Origin: Patescibacteria group bacterium
Lineage (GTDB): Bacteria > Patescibacteriota > Dojkabacteria > JAKAPS01 > JAJZLI01
Assembly (NCBI GenBank): GCA_023380695.1
Contig: JAMCRT010000011.1
Span: 1-11,613 of the forward strand
Reading direction: 5' to 3'
DNA length: 11,613 bases
Shown here piece by piece: positions 5,016-11,613 of this stretch. A model generated the notes under the pieces. The model made no database searches. It was not told the DNA's origin and saw nothing but the letters and a program-made list of their open reading frames with translations. A program made the translations under genes and the position numbers. Numbering within the stretch: the first letter of the stretch is position 1; every line of letters starts with the position of its first letter.

Positions 5016-7412
5016 ATGCAAATCAAAAAATATAAATTATATCTTAAAATAAATTATTCAAAATTTAGATTTGAAGGTAAGGAGAGAATATATGTCAATA
5101 ATATAGCTGGTCTTAGTATACTTTCTTTAAATATACAAGATTTAGATATTTTAAGATTAAAGGTAAATGGTATAGAAGAAAAAATTTATATAAATAAAAA
5201 AAACAGTACTCTAGATGTTTCAATTCCTAAAAGATCTTCTATTATAGATATAGAATATAGTGGGATAGTAAATAACTTTTTAGTGGGTATGTATAAGGCA
5301 AAGTTTGATGGAGGAGTGATGATTTCCACTCAATTTGAATCTGTTGGGGCAAGAAGAGTTTTTCCGTGTATAGATAATCCTTTGTTTAAATCTATATTTC
5401 AAATATCAATAGAAGTAGAAAAACCATATGAAGTTATATCTAATACAAAGGTTTTAAAAATATTAGAGAAAAATAAAAATAGATTATTTGTATTTAATGA
5501 TACACCATTAATGTCAACTTATCTTTTGTATATAGGTATAGGAGAATTCAAAAAAATTAATGATAAATACAATAATGTTTCTCTTAGTGTTATATCGCCT
5601 ACAGATATTGGAAATGGTAAATCAGTTTTCAATTTTTTAAAAAGATCACTTAAATTTTTAGAAGAATATTTTGATATACCATATCCTTTATCAAAACTTG
5701 ATTTAATTTCAGTCCCAGAATTTGGTGCAGGTAGATCGGAAAATTGGGGTTCTATAACATTTAGAGAGGTGTATTTAAATCTTTCTAAAAAAACTTCTAC
5801 TAATGTTAAAAGAGCTTCAGCAGAGGTTATTACTCATGAATTAGTACATCAGTGGTTTGGTAATCTTGTTACAATGCAGTGGTGGAATGATTTATGGTTA
5901 AATGAAAGTTTTGCAACATTTATGGCATTTCTTACAATTATAAAATTATACCCTAAATGGCATTTTCTAGATAATTTTTTTGAAGAAAAATCTGTAGCTC
6001 TATCTGATGATTCACTACATTCAACACATCCTATACAGACCAAGGTTGTATCTCCTGATAAAATTGATGAATTATTTGATTCAATTAGTTATAACAAGGG
6101 GGGAAGTATTTTATATATGATATATAACTTTATAGGTGATGAACCATTTAGAAATGCATTGCGCTCTTATCTTCTAAAATATCAATATTCTAATGCTAAA
6201 GGTATAGATTTATGGAATGAATTAAATAAATTTTCTGATATAAATATTTCTCTGATTATGAAAAAATGGATAAAATATTCTGGATATCCATTAATAAAAG
6301 TATCTTGCAATAAAAATAAAATTAAGCTAGAACAGCAGAAATTTACTTTATTGCAAGATGATAGTAGGGATGAAAAAATATGGCCTATTCCTTTAGTTAT
6401 TAGAAATGGTGATAATATTACAAAAATTGTTTTTGATAAAAAATCTTTGAGTATTACAATAAATCCAGATTATATTGTAAATATTAATCATATGAATGGT
6501 GGATTTTATAGATGTTTTTATGATGATAAGTTATTACATAAATTGATTTATTCTCACGATCTTTCTGGTATTGATATATTTACTATTATATCAGATAGAT
6601 ATGCTTTGTTACTATCCGGGCTTATCTCTCTAGAAATATTTTTATCAGATATAAAGAATTTTTACAAAATTAGAACATATATAGTTGTAGATTATTTGAT
6701 ATCAATATTTAATTCTCTTCTAAAAGTTTTATATAACAATAAATTAGTTAAAGAAAATGCTTTAGAATTTTTCTATCAACAGATTGAATATTTTGGTATT
6801 GAAGTAAGGGGTAGGGAAGATATAGATGATAATGTTTTAAGAGGTTTTATAATGTCTTCTCTTGCAAGAATAGACGATAATTTTGCAAATAGAATACATT
6901 TAAAATATCCTAATTTAGTAAATATATCTCCTGATTTAAAAAGGGCAATATTTATATCTAAAGTAATTATAGGACAATATGATTTTCATTCATTAGCATA
7001 TATGTATTCTAAATCAAAATCTGATGAAGAAAAGATGATAATAATATCAGCTATTCTTGCATCTAAAAAGGAAAAAGATATTGAAGACCTATATCATTTT
7101 ATGCTTGATGGAAATATAAAAATCCAAGATTGGCCTTCAGTCATTATTGGCTCATTGACAGACCAAAAATTTAGAGATATGAAATGGGATTTTATAGAGA
7201 AAAATATTAAAGAAATATTACCTATGTTTCAAGGTAGTTATATGCCATCAAGGATTATGAAGGGTATTATACCATTTATAGGTATTGATAGAAAAGAAGA
7301 ATTATTAAAATTTTTAAATGATAAAGTTTTTAATATTGCAAAAAATGGAATATCAAATGGATTGGAATATCTTGAAATATATGAAAATCTATATAATAGG
7401 TATAACAAATAG
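5016..7412 (+). CDS. M1 family zinc aminopeptidase
   Basis: A 798-residue protein of full M1 length, close in size to archaeal tricorn-interacting factors F2/F3 and to aminopeptidase N. Regions in order: N-terminal beta saddle (1 to about 185), thermolysin-like catalytic domain (about 190-420), a small beta domain (about 425-510) and a helical C-terminal domain (to 798). The zinc site is HELVH (274-278) plus E297 in WLNESF, with E275 as general base and Y359 (SYNKGGS) as the transition-state tyrosine. The exopeptidase motif GAMEN is replaced by GRSEN (239-243); E242, which holds the substrate's free amino group, is kept. There is no signal peptide or membrane segment, so it is probably a cytoplasmic peptidase that finishes peptide breakdown to amino acids. 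The start fits because the first strand (YKLYLKINYSKFRFEGKERI) begins at residue 6. The ATG is probably leaderless; TATCAT at 5004-5009 could be its -10. Confidence 0.95.
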   Translation: MQIKKYKLYLKINYSKFRFEGKERIYVNNIAGLSILSLNIQDLDILRLKVNGIEEKIYINKKNSTLDVSIPKRSSIIDIEYSGIVNNFLVGMYKAKFDGGVMISTQFESVGARRVFPCIDNPLFKSIFQISIEVEKPYEVISNTKVLKILEKNKNRLFVFNDTPLMSTYLLYIGIGEFKKINDKYNNVSLSVISPTDIGNGKSVFNFLKRSLKFLEEYFDIPYPLSKLDLISVPEFGAGRSENWGSITFREVYLNLSKKTSTNVKRASAEVITHELVHQWFGNLVTMQWWNDLWLNESFATFMAFLTIIKLYPKWHFLDNFFEEKSVALSDDSLHSTHPIQTKVVSPDKIDELFDSISYNKGGSILYMIYNFIGDEPFRNALRSYLLKYQYSNAKGIDLWNELNKFSDINISLIMKKWIKYSGYPLIKVSCNKNKIKLEQQKFTLLQDDSRDEKIWPIPLVIRNGDNITKIVFDKKSLSITINPDYIVNINHMNGGFYRCFYDDKLLHKLIYSHDLSGIDIFTIISDRYALLLSGLISLEIFLSDIKNFYKIRTYIVVDYLISIFNSLLKVLYNNKLVKENALEFFYQQIEYFGIEVRGREDIDDNVLRGFIMSSLARIDDNFANRIHLKYPNLVNISPDLKRAIFISKVIIGQYDFHSLAYMYSKSKSDEEKMIIISAILASKKEKDIEDLYHFMLDGNIKIQDWPSVIIGSLTDQKFRDMKWDFIEKNIKEILPMFQGSYMPSRIMKGIIPFIGIDRKEELLKFLNDKVFNIAKNGISNGLEYLEIYENLYNRYNK

Positions 7413-7441
7413 ATTAGTAATAATGTAATTTATACAAATGA

Positions 7442-7470
7442 TTGCAGTTTTTCTACACTTATATTATAAT
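7442..7470 (+). promoter_or_regulatory. Promoter of the beta-propeller gene
   Basis: TTGCAG (7442-7447) and a perfect TATAAT (7465-7470) are spaced by 17 bases. Transcription from about 7477 would leave a leader of about ten bases before the ATG at 7488, with no Shine-Dalgarno sequence. The 75-base gap after the aminopeptidase gene otherwise shows no terminator. Confidence 0.7.
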
Positions 7471-7479
7471 AGTATAAGT
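7457..7479. promoter_or_regulatory. Dyad around the -10 box, possible operator
   Basis: ACTTATA (7457-7463) and TATAAGT (7473-7479) form a perfect 7-bp inverted repeat with a 9-base centre that contains the TATAAT box. The position would allow a dimeric regulator to block RNA polymerase. Regulation is inference; part of the symmetry comes from the AT-rich -10 itself. Confidence 0.3.
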
Positions 7480-7487
7480 TATTTATA

Positions 7488-8858
7488 ATGAAAAAGAAAA
7501 AAATATTAAGATATATATTGTATATAATTATAGTGTTCCTCATATTATATATAATATATTTGGGTAATGTAAGATCTGAAAGATATTACCCTAACTCTAA
7601 TGCATTAAATATTTATCCTCAAAAGATTACTCAACAAAGTCTAAATTCAAATAAAAATTATGTATTTGGAAATGGTTATGTAAATAATGTTTTCTCATTT
7701 AATACAAAAAATATGATAGTATCTACGCCATCTATAGTAAATGGTATTGCATATTTTGGTGCAAACAATAATTATGTATATGCTATATCATCTAATACAG
7801 GTAAGTTGATTTGGAAATATAAAACTGTTAATCAAGTAATGACACAGCCAATAGTAGTGAAAGGAATGGTATTTGTTGGTGCTGGTAATAATTTTTTTCA
7901 AAAAGGTAACAAAATAAGAGGTACAGGCAAAAGTGCAGTATATGCTCTTTCTGCAAAAACAGGATCACTCATATGGTCTCATAGTACCAGAGGTGAAGAT
8001 ATGCCAACATTTGCATATAAGAGTGGTGTAGTATATGTTGCAAATGGTAATAGTGAATTTTATGCTCTTTCTGCAAAAACTGGAAAAACATTTTGGAAAA
8101 GAACTCTTCCAGGAGTAGTATCAATGTCTTCAATAGATTTATCAAAGAATACTGCATATATTGGAGTTGGAAATATCAATACTATTCAATCTCTCGTAGC
8201 TTTAAATATCAAGACTACAAAAATTGTATGGGTATCTCCCCTTTATCATAGTTTTGGCGGAGCTACTGATAATTCTGCTGTATCAAATAGAAAATATGTT
8301 GTAATTTCTGCAATGGATTTGTCTAAAACTATCAATAAATTCAATCAAGTTGTTTATGTAATAAATAAAAAAACAGGGCAAATAGTATGGACTCACATAT
8401 TAGGGTTTGGAATAAGACCTAAAAATATGGAAACATCTAATGGGTTAATTGTAGGTCAAAATCTATATATTGGTAATACTGTAGGTAAAGGAAGACTTTA
8501 TTCATTTAATATAAATTCTGGAAAAATGAATTGGAGGATAAAATTATATGGTGATCAAAAAGGTACTCCTGTATTATCTCATGGTATCCTATATTTTGGA
8601 GATGCATTTTCTAATTTCTATGCTGTATATGCAAAAAATGGAGATGTTTTAGGAGTCCATAGATTCATAAATAAAAAGAGTAAAATGAATGGATTTACTG
8701 CATCTGATGTAGCATTAGTAAATAATGAAATATATATTGGGAATTTAAATGGAATGCTATATGCATTTCCTGTAAATTACTTATATGATTATCCTTTTGA
8801 ACTTATAAAATATCAAATATGGTCTACATTTGATCAAATATTTAATACTAGGATATAA
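7488..8858 (+). CDS. Membrane-anchored PQQ-type beta-propeller protein
   Basis: A 456-residue protein with a lysine-rich start, one membrane segment (about 7-26) and then a long extracytoplasmic beta-propeller. At least seven repeats of the PQQ-like type are visible, built on xxVYAlsaxTGkxxW: YAISSNTGKLIW (near 97), YALSAKTGSLIW (near 152), YALSAKTGKTFW (near 192), ALNIKTTKIVW (near 240), YVINKKTGQIVW (near 290), YSFNINSGKMNW (near 337), YAVYAKNGDVLG (near 377) and a last YAFPVNY. The fold is that of BamB and quinoprotein dehydrogenases. I see no lipobox Cys, haem motif or dehydrogenase active site, so a binding or scaffold role at the cell surface is more likely than quinone-dependent oxidation. 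The second and third repeats share an exact 20-bp stretch. A 60-residue gene follows after four bases and is probably in the same operon. Confidence 0.85.
   Translation: MKKKKILRYILYIIIVFLILYIIYLGNVRSERYYPNSNALNIYPQKITQQSLNSNKNYVFGNGYVNNVFSFNTKNMIVSTPSIVNGIAYFGANNNYVYAISSNTGKLIWKYKTVNQVMTQPIVVKGMVFVGAGNNFFQKGNKIRGTGKSAVYALSAKTGSLIWSHSTRGEDMPTFAYKSGVVYVANGNSEFYALSAKTGKTFWKRTLPGVVSMSSIDLSKNTAYIGVGNINTIQSLVALNIKTTKIVWVSPLYHSFGGATDNSAVSNRKYVVISAMDLSKTINKFNQVVYVINKKTGQIVWTHILGFGIRPKNMETSNGLIVGQNLYIGNTVGKGRLYSFNINSGKMNWRIKLYGDQKGTPVLSHGILYFGDAFSNFYAVYAKNGDVLGVHRFINKKSKMNGFTASDVALVNNEIYIGNLNGMLYAFPVNYLYDYPFELIKYQIWSTFDQIFNTRI
7941..7960 (+). repeat. 20-bp direct repeat in the propeller gene, first copy
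   Basis: Identical to 8061-8080, exactly 120 bases (40 codons) downstream, and both copies encode YALSAK plus the first two bases of Thr in the same frame. The spacing equals one propeller blade. Confidence 0.85.
8061..8080 (+). repeat. 20-bp direct repeat in the propeller gene, second copy
   Basis: Second copy of the sequence at 7941-7960. Other blades encode similar residues with different codons, so this pair looks more recently copied or converted than the rest. Confidence 0.85.
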
Positions 8859-8862
8859 AAGT

Positions 8863-9045
8863 ATGGAAAATCTATTAAGAGTATATTATGATAATGTACG
8901 TATTAATCAGATAGGAGAAAATGGTGGTATATCTCCTCAGGTAGCTAAAGATTTAGGATTTTCTGATAGTGATGATGTATTAAGATTGATAAGAGAGACT
9001 AATGAATGGTATATTCAAGAGATACGAGAAAAATCAGAATCTTAA
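8863..9045 (+). CDS. Small soluble protein of unknown function (60 residues)
   Basis: I do not recognise this protein. It is 60 residues, soluble and acidic, with no signal peptide or membrane segment. It opens with MENLLRVYYDNVRINQIG, has a glycine-containing turn (ENGGISPQ), a likely helix (VAKDLGF) and a longer charged helix to the end (DDVLRLIRETNEWYIQEIREK). The ATG at 8863 is preferred over the in-frame ATG at 8830 because it starts four bases after the propeller gene's stop and has AGGA (8850-8853) nine bases ahead; the earlier start would overlap that gene by 29 bases. The tight spacing implies co-transcription with the membrane-anchored propeller, though this protein should stay in the cytoplasm. 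It converges with the next minus-strand gene, with 11 bases between them. Confidence 0.65.
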   Translation: MENLLRVYYDNVRINQIGENGGISPQVAKDLGFSDSDDVLRLIRETNEWYIQEIREKSES

Positions 9046-9056
9046 TTCTATATTTA

Positions 9057-9488
9057 TTAAGTAACTTTATAACTGATGGATTTTAAAAATATATCATTAA
9101 TAAATACTTTGATAGTATATACACCTATAGGGTAATCAAGTTTATGAGTCTTATTCCAATTAAAATACAGGACTCTATTTGTTGGAGTTGAAGTTTTTAT
9201 ACTATATGAATCTATATAGTATCCATTAAAATACCTGATATATGATACTGTCTCATTAGGTACAGGATTTTTTAAATAGACAAACATATATATATTTCTA
9301 TTTACTAAATGATTAAATGTATTAGTAATTTGAGATGGAGTGCCAGTATTTGTTATGGATTTAGCAATTACTAATTTATTAATATTATTTGGTGCTGGAG
9401 CAATAGTTTTATTTTGGAAATTATATAATAGTACAATTATTACAAATATAATGATAACAATATATATATACTTTTTATTTTTTACCAT
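9057..9488 (-). CDS. Membrane-anchored extracytoplasmic protein, probable beta-sandwich
   Basis: A 143-residue protein with a basic N-terminus, one membrane segment (about 6-24), a Pro/Asn linker and an exported domain rich in predicted beta strands. The end (YPIGVYTIKVFINDIFLKSISYKV) has the pattern of bacterial Ig-like beta-sandwich domains in which GxYxVxVxxNxxxxxxxxxxV forms the final strands. I cannot name a family. It overlaps the upstream secreted-protein gene by 14 bases on the same strand, so the two are very likely co-transcribed and translationally coupled; no ribosome binding site is visible at the ATG. A surface or envelope role is inference from the anchor. Confidence 0.7.
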   Translation of the reverse strand: MVKNKKYIYIVIIIFVIIVLLYNFQNKTIAPAPNNINKLVIAKSITNTGTPSQITNTFNHLVNRNIYMFVYLKNPVPNETVSYIRYFNGYYIDSYSIKTSTPTNRVLYFNWNKTHKLDYPIGVYTIKVFINDIFLKSISYKVT

Positions 9489-9831
9489 GTGCTTTATCAG
9501 AACTAGATTTTGTAGTTTTATCTTGAGATTTAATATCTTTACTTGATGATGATTTAGATTCTTTTTCTATTTCTTTTTCAACATTAACTTCAGGTACCTG
9601 TACTTCTTTTGAATCTTTAAATCCTGATCTTTTAATCTCTCCTGCAGACTGCATTTCTCCTTTAGTGACTTCTTTATCTGTTATAACTGTCTCGGGATTA
9701 GTTTTCTGTTCTTGAATACCATTTTTTACTAAGTGATTTAACTGTGTTGATGTTTTTGTTTGAGCAAGAACAAATCCAACCCCGAATATGGATAAAGTAA
9801 GTAAAATTAAAGATAGTTTAAATATTCTCAT
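9475..9831 (-). CDS. Small exported, charged low-complexity protein
   Basis: A 118-residue protein with a signal peptide (about 1-23: basic start, hydrophobic core, VLA before QT as a likely signal peptidase I site). The mature part of about 95 residues is dominated by Lys, Glu, Ser, Asp and Thr, with a Lys/Ser-rich tail (KSSSSKDIKSQD), so it is probably disordered. There is no Cys and no lipobox, and I recognise no family. It is the first gene of the minus-strand pair. TAACAT (complement of 9839-9844) ends seven bases before the ATG, consistent with a leaderless message. Its promoter region is shared with the divergent ABC-2 transporter, which makes export by or co-regulation with that transporter a possibility, although the signal peptide points to the Sec route. 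Confidence 0.7.
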   Translation of the reverse strand: MRIFKLSLILLTLSIFGVGFVLAQTKTSTQLNHLVKNGIQEQKTNPETVITDKEVTKGEMQSAGEIKRSGFKDSKEVQVPEVNVEKEIEKESKSSSSKDIKSQDKTTKSSSDKAHGKK

Positions 9832-9882
9832 TATACTAATGTTAACATAAAATATTAATTATTAAAATATCTCTCAATAATA

Positions 9883-9888
9883 TATAAT
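9883..9888 (+). promoter_or_regulatory. -10 element of the ABC transporter operon
   Basis: A perfect TATAAT ends seven bases before the ATG at 9896, so the expected start site is the ATG itself or one base before it. The best -35 at a workable spacing (TTATTA, 9859-9864) is poor. The 64-base gap (9832-9895) also holds the divergent promoter and a 10-bp palindrome ATGTTAACAT (9839-9848) over that promoter's -10. Confidence 0.5.
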
Positions 9889-9895
9889 ATAAATT

Positions 9896-10759
9896 ATGGA
9901 TATTTTAGAAGTTTCAGGTTTATCAAAGTCATTTGGAAAAAAGGAGGTTTTGAAGGATTTAAATTTTTCTTTAAAACAAGGAGAAATTTTTGGGTTTTTA
10001 GGGCCTAATGGTGCAGGTAAGACAACTACTATAAATTGTTTAATGGGATTTTTATATCCAGATCAAGGTACAATCAGAATATTTTCAAAAGATATAAAAG
10101 ATAATATTGTAGATATAAAAAAAGATATTTCATATGGATCTTCATCTTCTATATTGAATATGAATTGGTCATTGCAAGATCATATTAATTTTATATATGA
10201 TTTTAAACTTCCTTCAGAATTTGATAATAATATAATAAAAACTTTTGATGTACCATTATACCAAAAGATAAAAACTTTATCTTTTGGAAATATACAGAAA
10301 GCCTCTCTAGTGGTTTCTTTAATTTGTAATCCTAAACTAATCATTTTAGATGAACCATCAAGAGGTTTAGATCCACTGTACCAAAACATATTCCATAAAT
10401 TGATCGTGGATATAAAAAAAAGAGGCACGACTATTTTTCTTTCTTCTCATGATCTTAGTGAGGTCTCTGAGATTTGTACAAGAATAGGTATTATCAAGGA
10501 AGGTGAACTTGTCAATATAGAAGAGATTGATGATATTAAGGAAAAAAGTATATCTTCAGTCTCTATTATATTTAAAGGTAAGTATAATATTGAAGATTTT
10601 AAAGACTTTCAAATTGAATCAAATGATGATACAAGTATTAGTTTAAAAGTAAAGAAAGATATAAATGGATTAATAAAAATATTAAGTAAATATGATATAG
10701 AGAATATTAGTGTCACACCTTTATCTTTAGAAGATATATTTTTAGAATTTTATAAGTAA
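9896..10759 (+). CDS. ABC transporter ATP-binding protein (ABC-2 exporter type)
   Basis: A 287-residue nucleotide-binding subunit: Walker A GPNGAGKTT (36-44), signature LSFGN (128-132), Walker B LIILDEP with D152 and E153, D-loop GLDP, and switch His H185 in SSHD. The last 70 residues form the accessory C-terminal domain typical of this branch. The Q-loop Gln is replaced (ISYGSSSS) and the signature is LSFGNxQK rather than LSGGQ; both changes are familiar, from memory, in the YxlF/BcrA-like ATPases that pair with single permeases, so activity is still expected. It drives the permease encoded 14 bases downstream; the cargo (lipid, peptide, antibiotic or glycan) cannot be told. The ATG follows a perfect -10 with almost no leader. 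It is divergent from the exported-protein pair. Confidence 0.93.
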   Translation: MDILEVSGLSKSFGKKEVLKDLNFSLKQGEIFGFLGPNGAGKTTTINCLMGFLYPDQGTIRIFSKDIKDNIVDIKKDISYGSSSSILNMNWSLQDHINFIYDFKLPSEFDNNIIKTFDVPLYQKIKTLSFGNIQKASLVVSLICNPKLIILDEPSRGLDPLYQNIFHKLIVDIKKRGTTIFLSSHDLSEVSEICTRIGIIKEGELVNIEEIDDIKEKSISSVSIIFKGKYNIEDFKDFQIESNDDTSISLKVKKDINGLIKILSKYDIENISVTPLSLEDIFLEFYK

Positions 10760-10762
10760 GGA
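10758..10762 (+). promoter_or_regulatory. Ribosome binding site of the ABC permease
   Basis: AAGGA overlaps the ATPase stop codon (10757-10759) and lies 11 bases before the permease ATG. It is one of few Shine-Dalgarno-like sites in the window and serves a gene inside an operon, unlike the first genes, which appear leaderless. Confidence 0.45.
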
Positions 10763-10773
10763 TCTGAATTCAA

Positions 10774-11577
10774 ATGATTAAATATATAAAAAACATATTA
10801 AAACAAAAAAGACTATTTATTATGTACTATTCTTTAGGTACATTCCTCTATATGTTACTTTTAATTACAACTTTTCCTTCATTTTTGAGTCAATCTAAAT
10901 CTTATAGCAAAATATTAACCTCTATCCCTAAAGTCATGCTCAAGGCATTTGGAATATCTGCACAAAATAAATTTACATTATTAACTTATTTAGGAGGAAA
11001 ATATATAGATCTTCTTCTTCCTTTAATACTTATATTTTTTATAGTGTCATTTGTCAATTCTCAGATTGTAGGTCAAATAGAGGATAAAACTATTGGATTG
11101 GTTCTATCTTTGCCTATATCAAGGTTAAAGATATTCATATCAAAATATATTTCAGGAATCATAGCACTTATAATTTTTATAATTTTTGCAGTAATATCTA
11201 TAATTCCTTTAGCCTCAATAGAAAATTTTAAATATTCTACAATAGATATTTATCTTATAAGTATTTTAACTTTTATTTTTGGAATTTCTATTTTAAGTTT
11301 TAGCTTTTTTATATCATCACTTTTCTCTAGTAGAGGAAAATCTACTATGGTAATATCATCTACTATTTTTGTAATGTATGTATTTAATGTTGTCTATTCT
11401 TTATCTTCAAGTTTAAAATCACTTAAATATTTTTCTATTTTCTATTATTATAATATAAACTATATATTTCAAAATAATAATATTGATATTTCATATATAA
11501 TTGTATTTTCTTTTGTATTTGTGATTTTTTTCTTACTAGGATTATTTGTATTTCGAAAAAGGGATATAGATATATAA
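10774..11577 (+). CDS. ABC-2 type transporter permease
   Basis: A 267-residue membrane protein with six likely segments (about 14-36, 76-97, 122-145, 153-178, 190-210 and 238-260), the usual ABC-2 permease layout. A large loop lies between segments 1 and 2, and the family's cytoplasmic coupling region is seen as EDKTIGLVLSLPISRLKIFISKY (about 108-130). It ends with the basic RKRDIDI. It forms the translocation path for the ATPase encoded directly upstream, probably as two copies of each subunit. The 14-base spacing and shared direction indicate one operon. The remaining 36 bases of the window hold no further gene. Confidence 0.9.
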   Translation: MIKYIKNILKQKRLFIMYYSLGTFLYMLLLITTFPSFLSQSKSYSKILTSIPKVMLKAFGISAQNKFTLLTYLGGKYIDLLLPLILIFFIVSFVNSQIVGQIEDKTIGLVLSLPISRLKIFISKYISGIIALIIFIIFAVISIIPLASIENFKYSTIDIYLISILTFIFGISILSFSFFISSLFSSRGKSTMVISSTIFVMYVFNVVYSLSSSLKSLKYFSIFYYYNINYIFQNNNIDISYIIVFSFVFVIFFLLGLFVFRKRDIDI

Positions 11578-11613
11578 TATCTATAAATAAGTTAGAAATT
11601 TTAAAAATAAAAG

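Noticed and set aside
5016..7412. Archaeal origin, suggested by the F2/F3-like aminopeptidase, archaeal-type cupin isomerase and leaderless starts
   Set aside because: The sigma70-style -35/-10 pairs with 17-base spacing and the lysozyme-fold protein indicate a bacterium; cupin isomerases and M1 peptidases also occur in CPR bacteria.
9037..9062. TTAAT/ATTAA inverted repeat between the convergent genes as a shared terminator
   Set aside because: Only five A-T pairs around a 9-base loop with no T tract; indistinguishable from background in this composition.
10277..10291. ABC ATPase judged inactive because of LSFGN and a missing Q-loop Gln
   Set aside because: LSxGNxQK and altered Q-loops recur in the ABC-2 exporter branch with single permeases, and Walker A, Walker B and the switch His are intact.

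Overview
The window reads as a small-genome, very AT-rich bacterium (roughly one quarter G+C by eye), most likely a member of the Candidate Phyla Radiation (Patescibacteria). The main pointer is the first gene, a membrane-anchored lysozyme-fold protein whose motifs (YGVNWRL, ISGVESGFG, SYNAWGW, VYDPPNPQW) match from memory a family common in those genomes. Promoters are bacterial (for example TTGCAA-17-TATATT before tRNA-Glu and TTGCAG-17-TATAAT before the beta-propeller gene), several genes look leaderless, and neither tRNA encodes its CCA tail. Genes end cleanly at TGA as well as TAA/TAG, so TGA appears to be a stop and a Gracilibacteria-type code is not suggested. The lineage is inference; no marker gene is present.

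Left part (1-3136): a cell-wall hydrolase-like protein (+), tRNA-Leu(UAG) (+), then two overlapping minus-strand genes, a cupin-type glucose-6-phosphate isomerase homologue with an eroded metal site and an AI-2E/PerM-family membrane protein, then tRNA-Glu(UUC) (+). The cupin gene's stop codon lies inside the tRNA-Leu acceptor sequence on the opposite strand.

Middle (3137-7412): a Nudix hydrolase whose reading frame has no ordinary start codon in frame but is restored by one extra base just after a well-placed ATG; a membrane protein with a C-terminal J domain; a convergent NADPH-dependent FMN reductase-like flavoprotein; and, divergent from it, a full-length M1 zinc aminopeptidase. The J-domain gene and the flavoprotein gene share an exact 23-bp inverted repeat that encodes the same eight residues in both.

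Right part (7413-11613): a membrane-anchored PQQ-type beta-propeller followed closely by a 60-residue unknown protein (+); a minus-strand overlapping pair of exported or anchored proteins of unknown function; and, divergent from that pair, an ABC-2 exporter (ATPase and permease). Envelope functions dominate: about eight of the twelve proteins are membrane, anchored or exported. No mobile element, CRISPR array or recognisable defence locus is visible, and no intergenic stretch exceeds 300 bases. This is mostly ordinary chromosome; the points most worth checking are the shared 23-bp repeat, the Nudix frame break and the altered active-site motifs in the cupin and M1 proteins.
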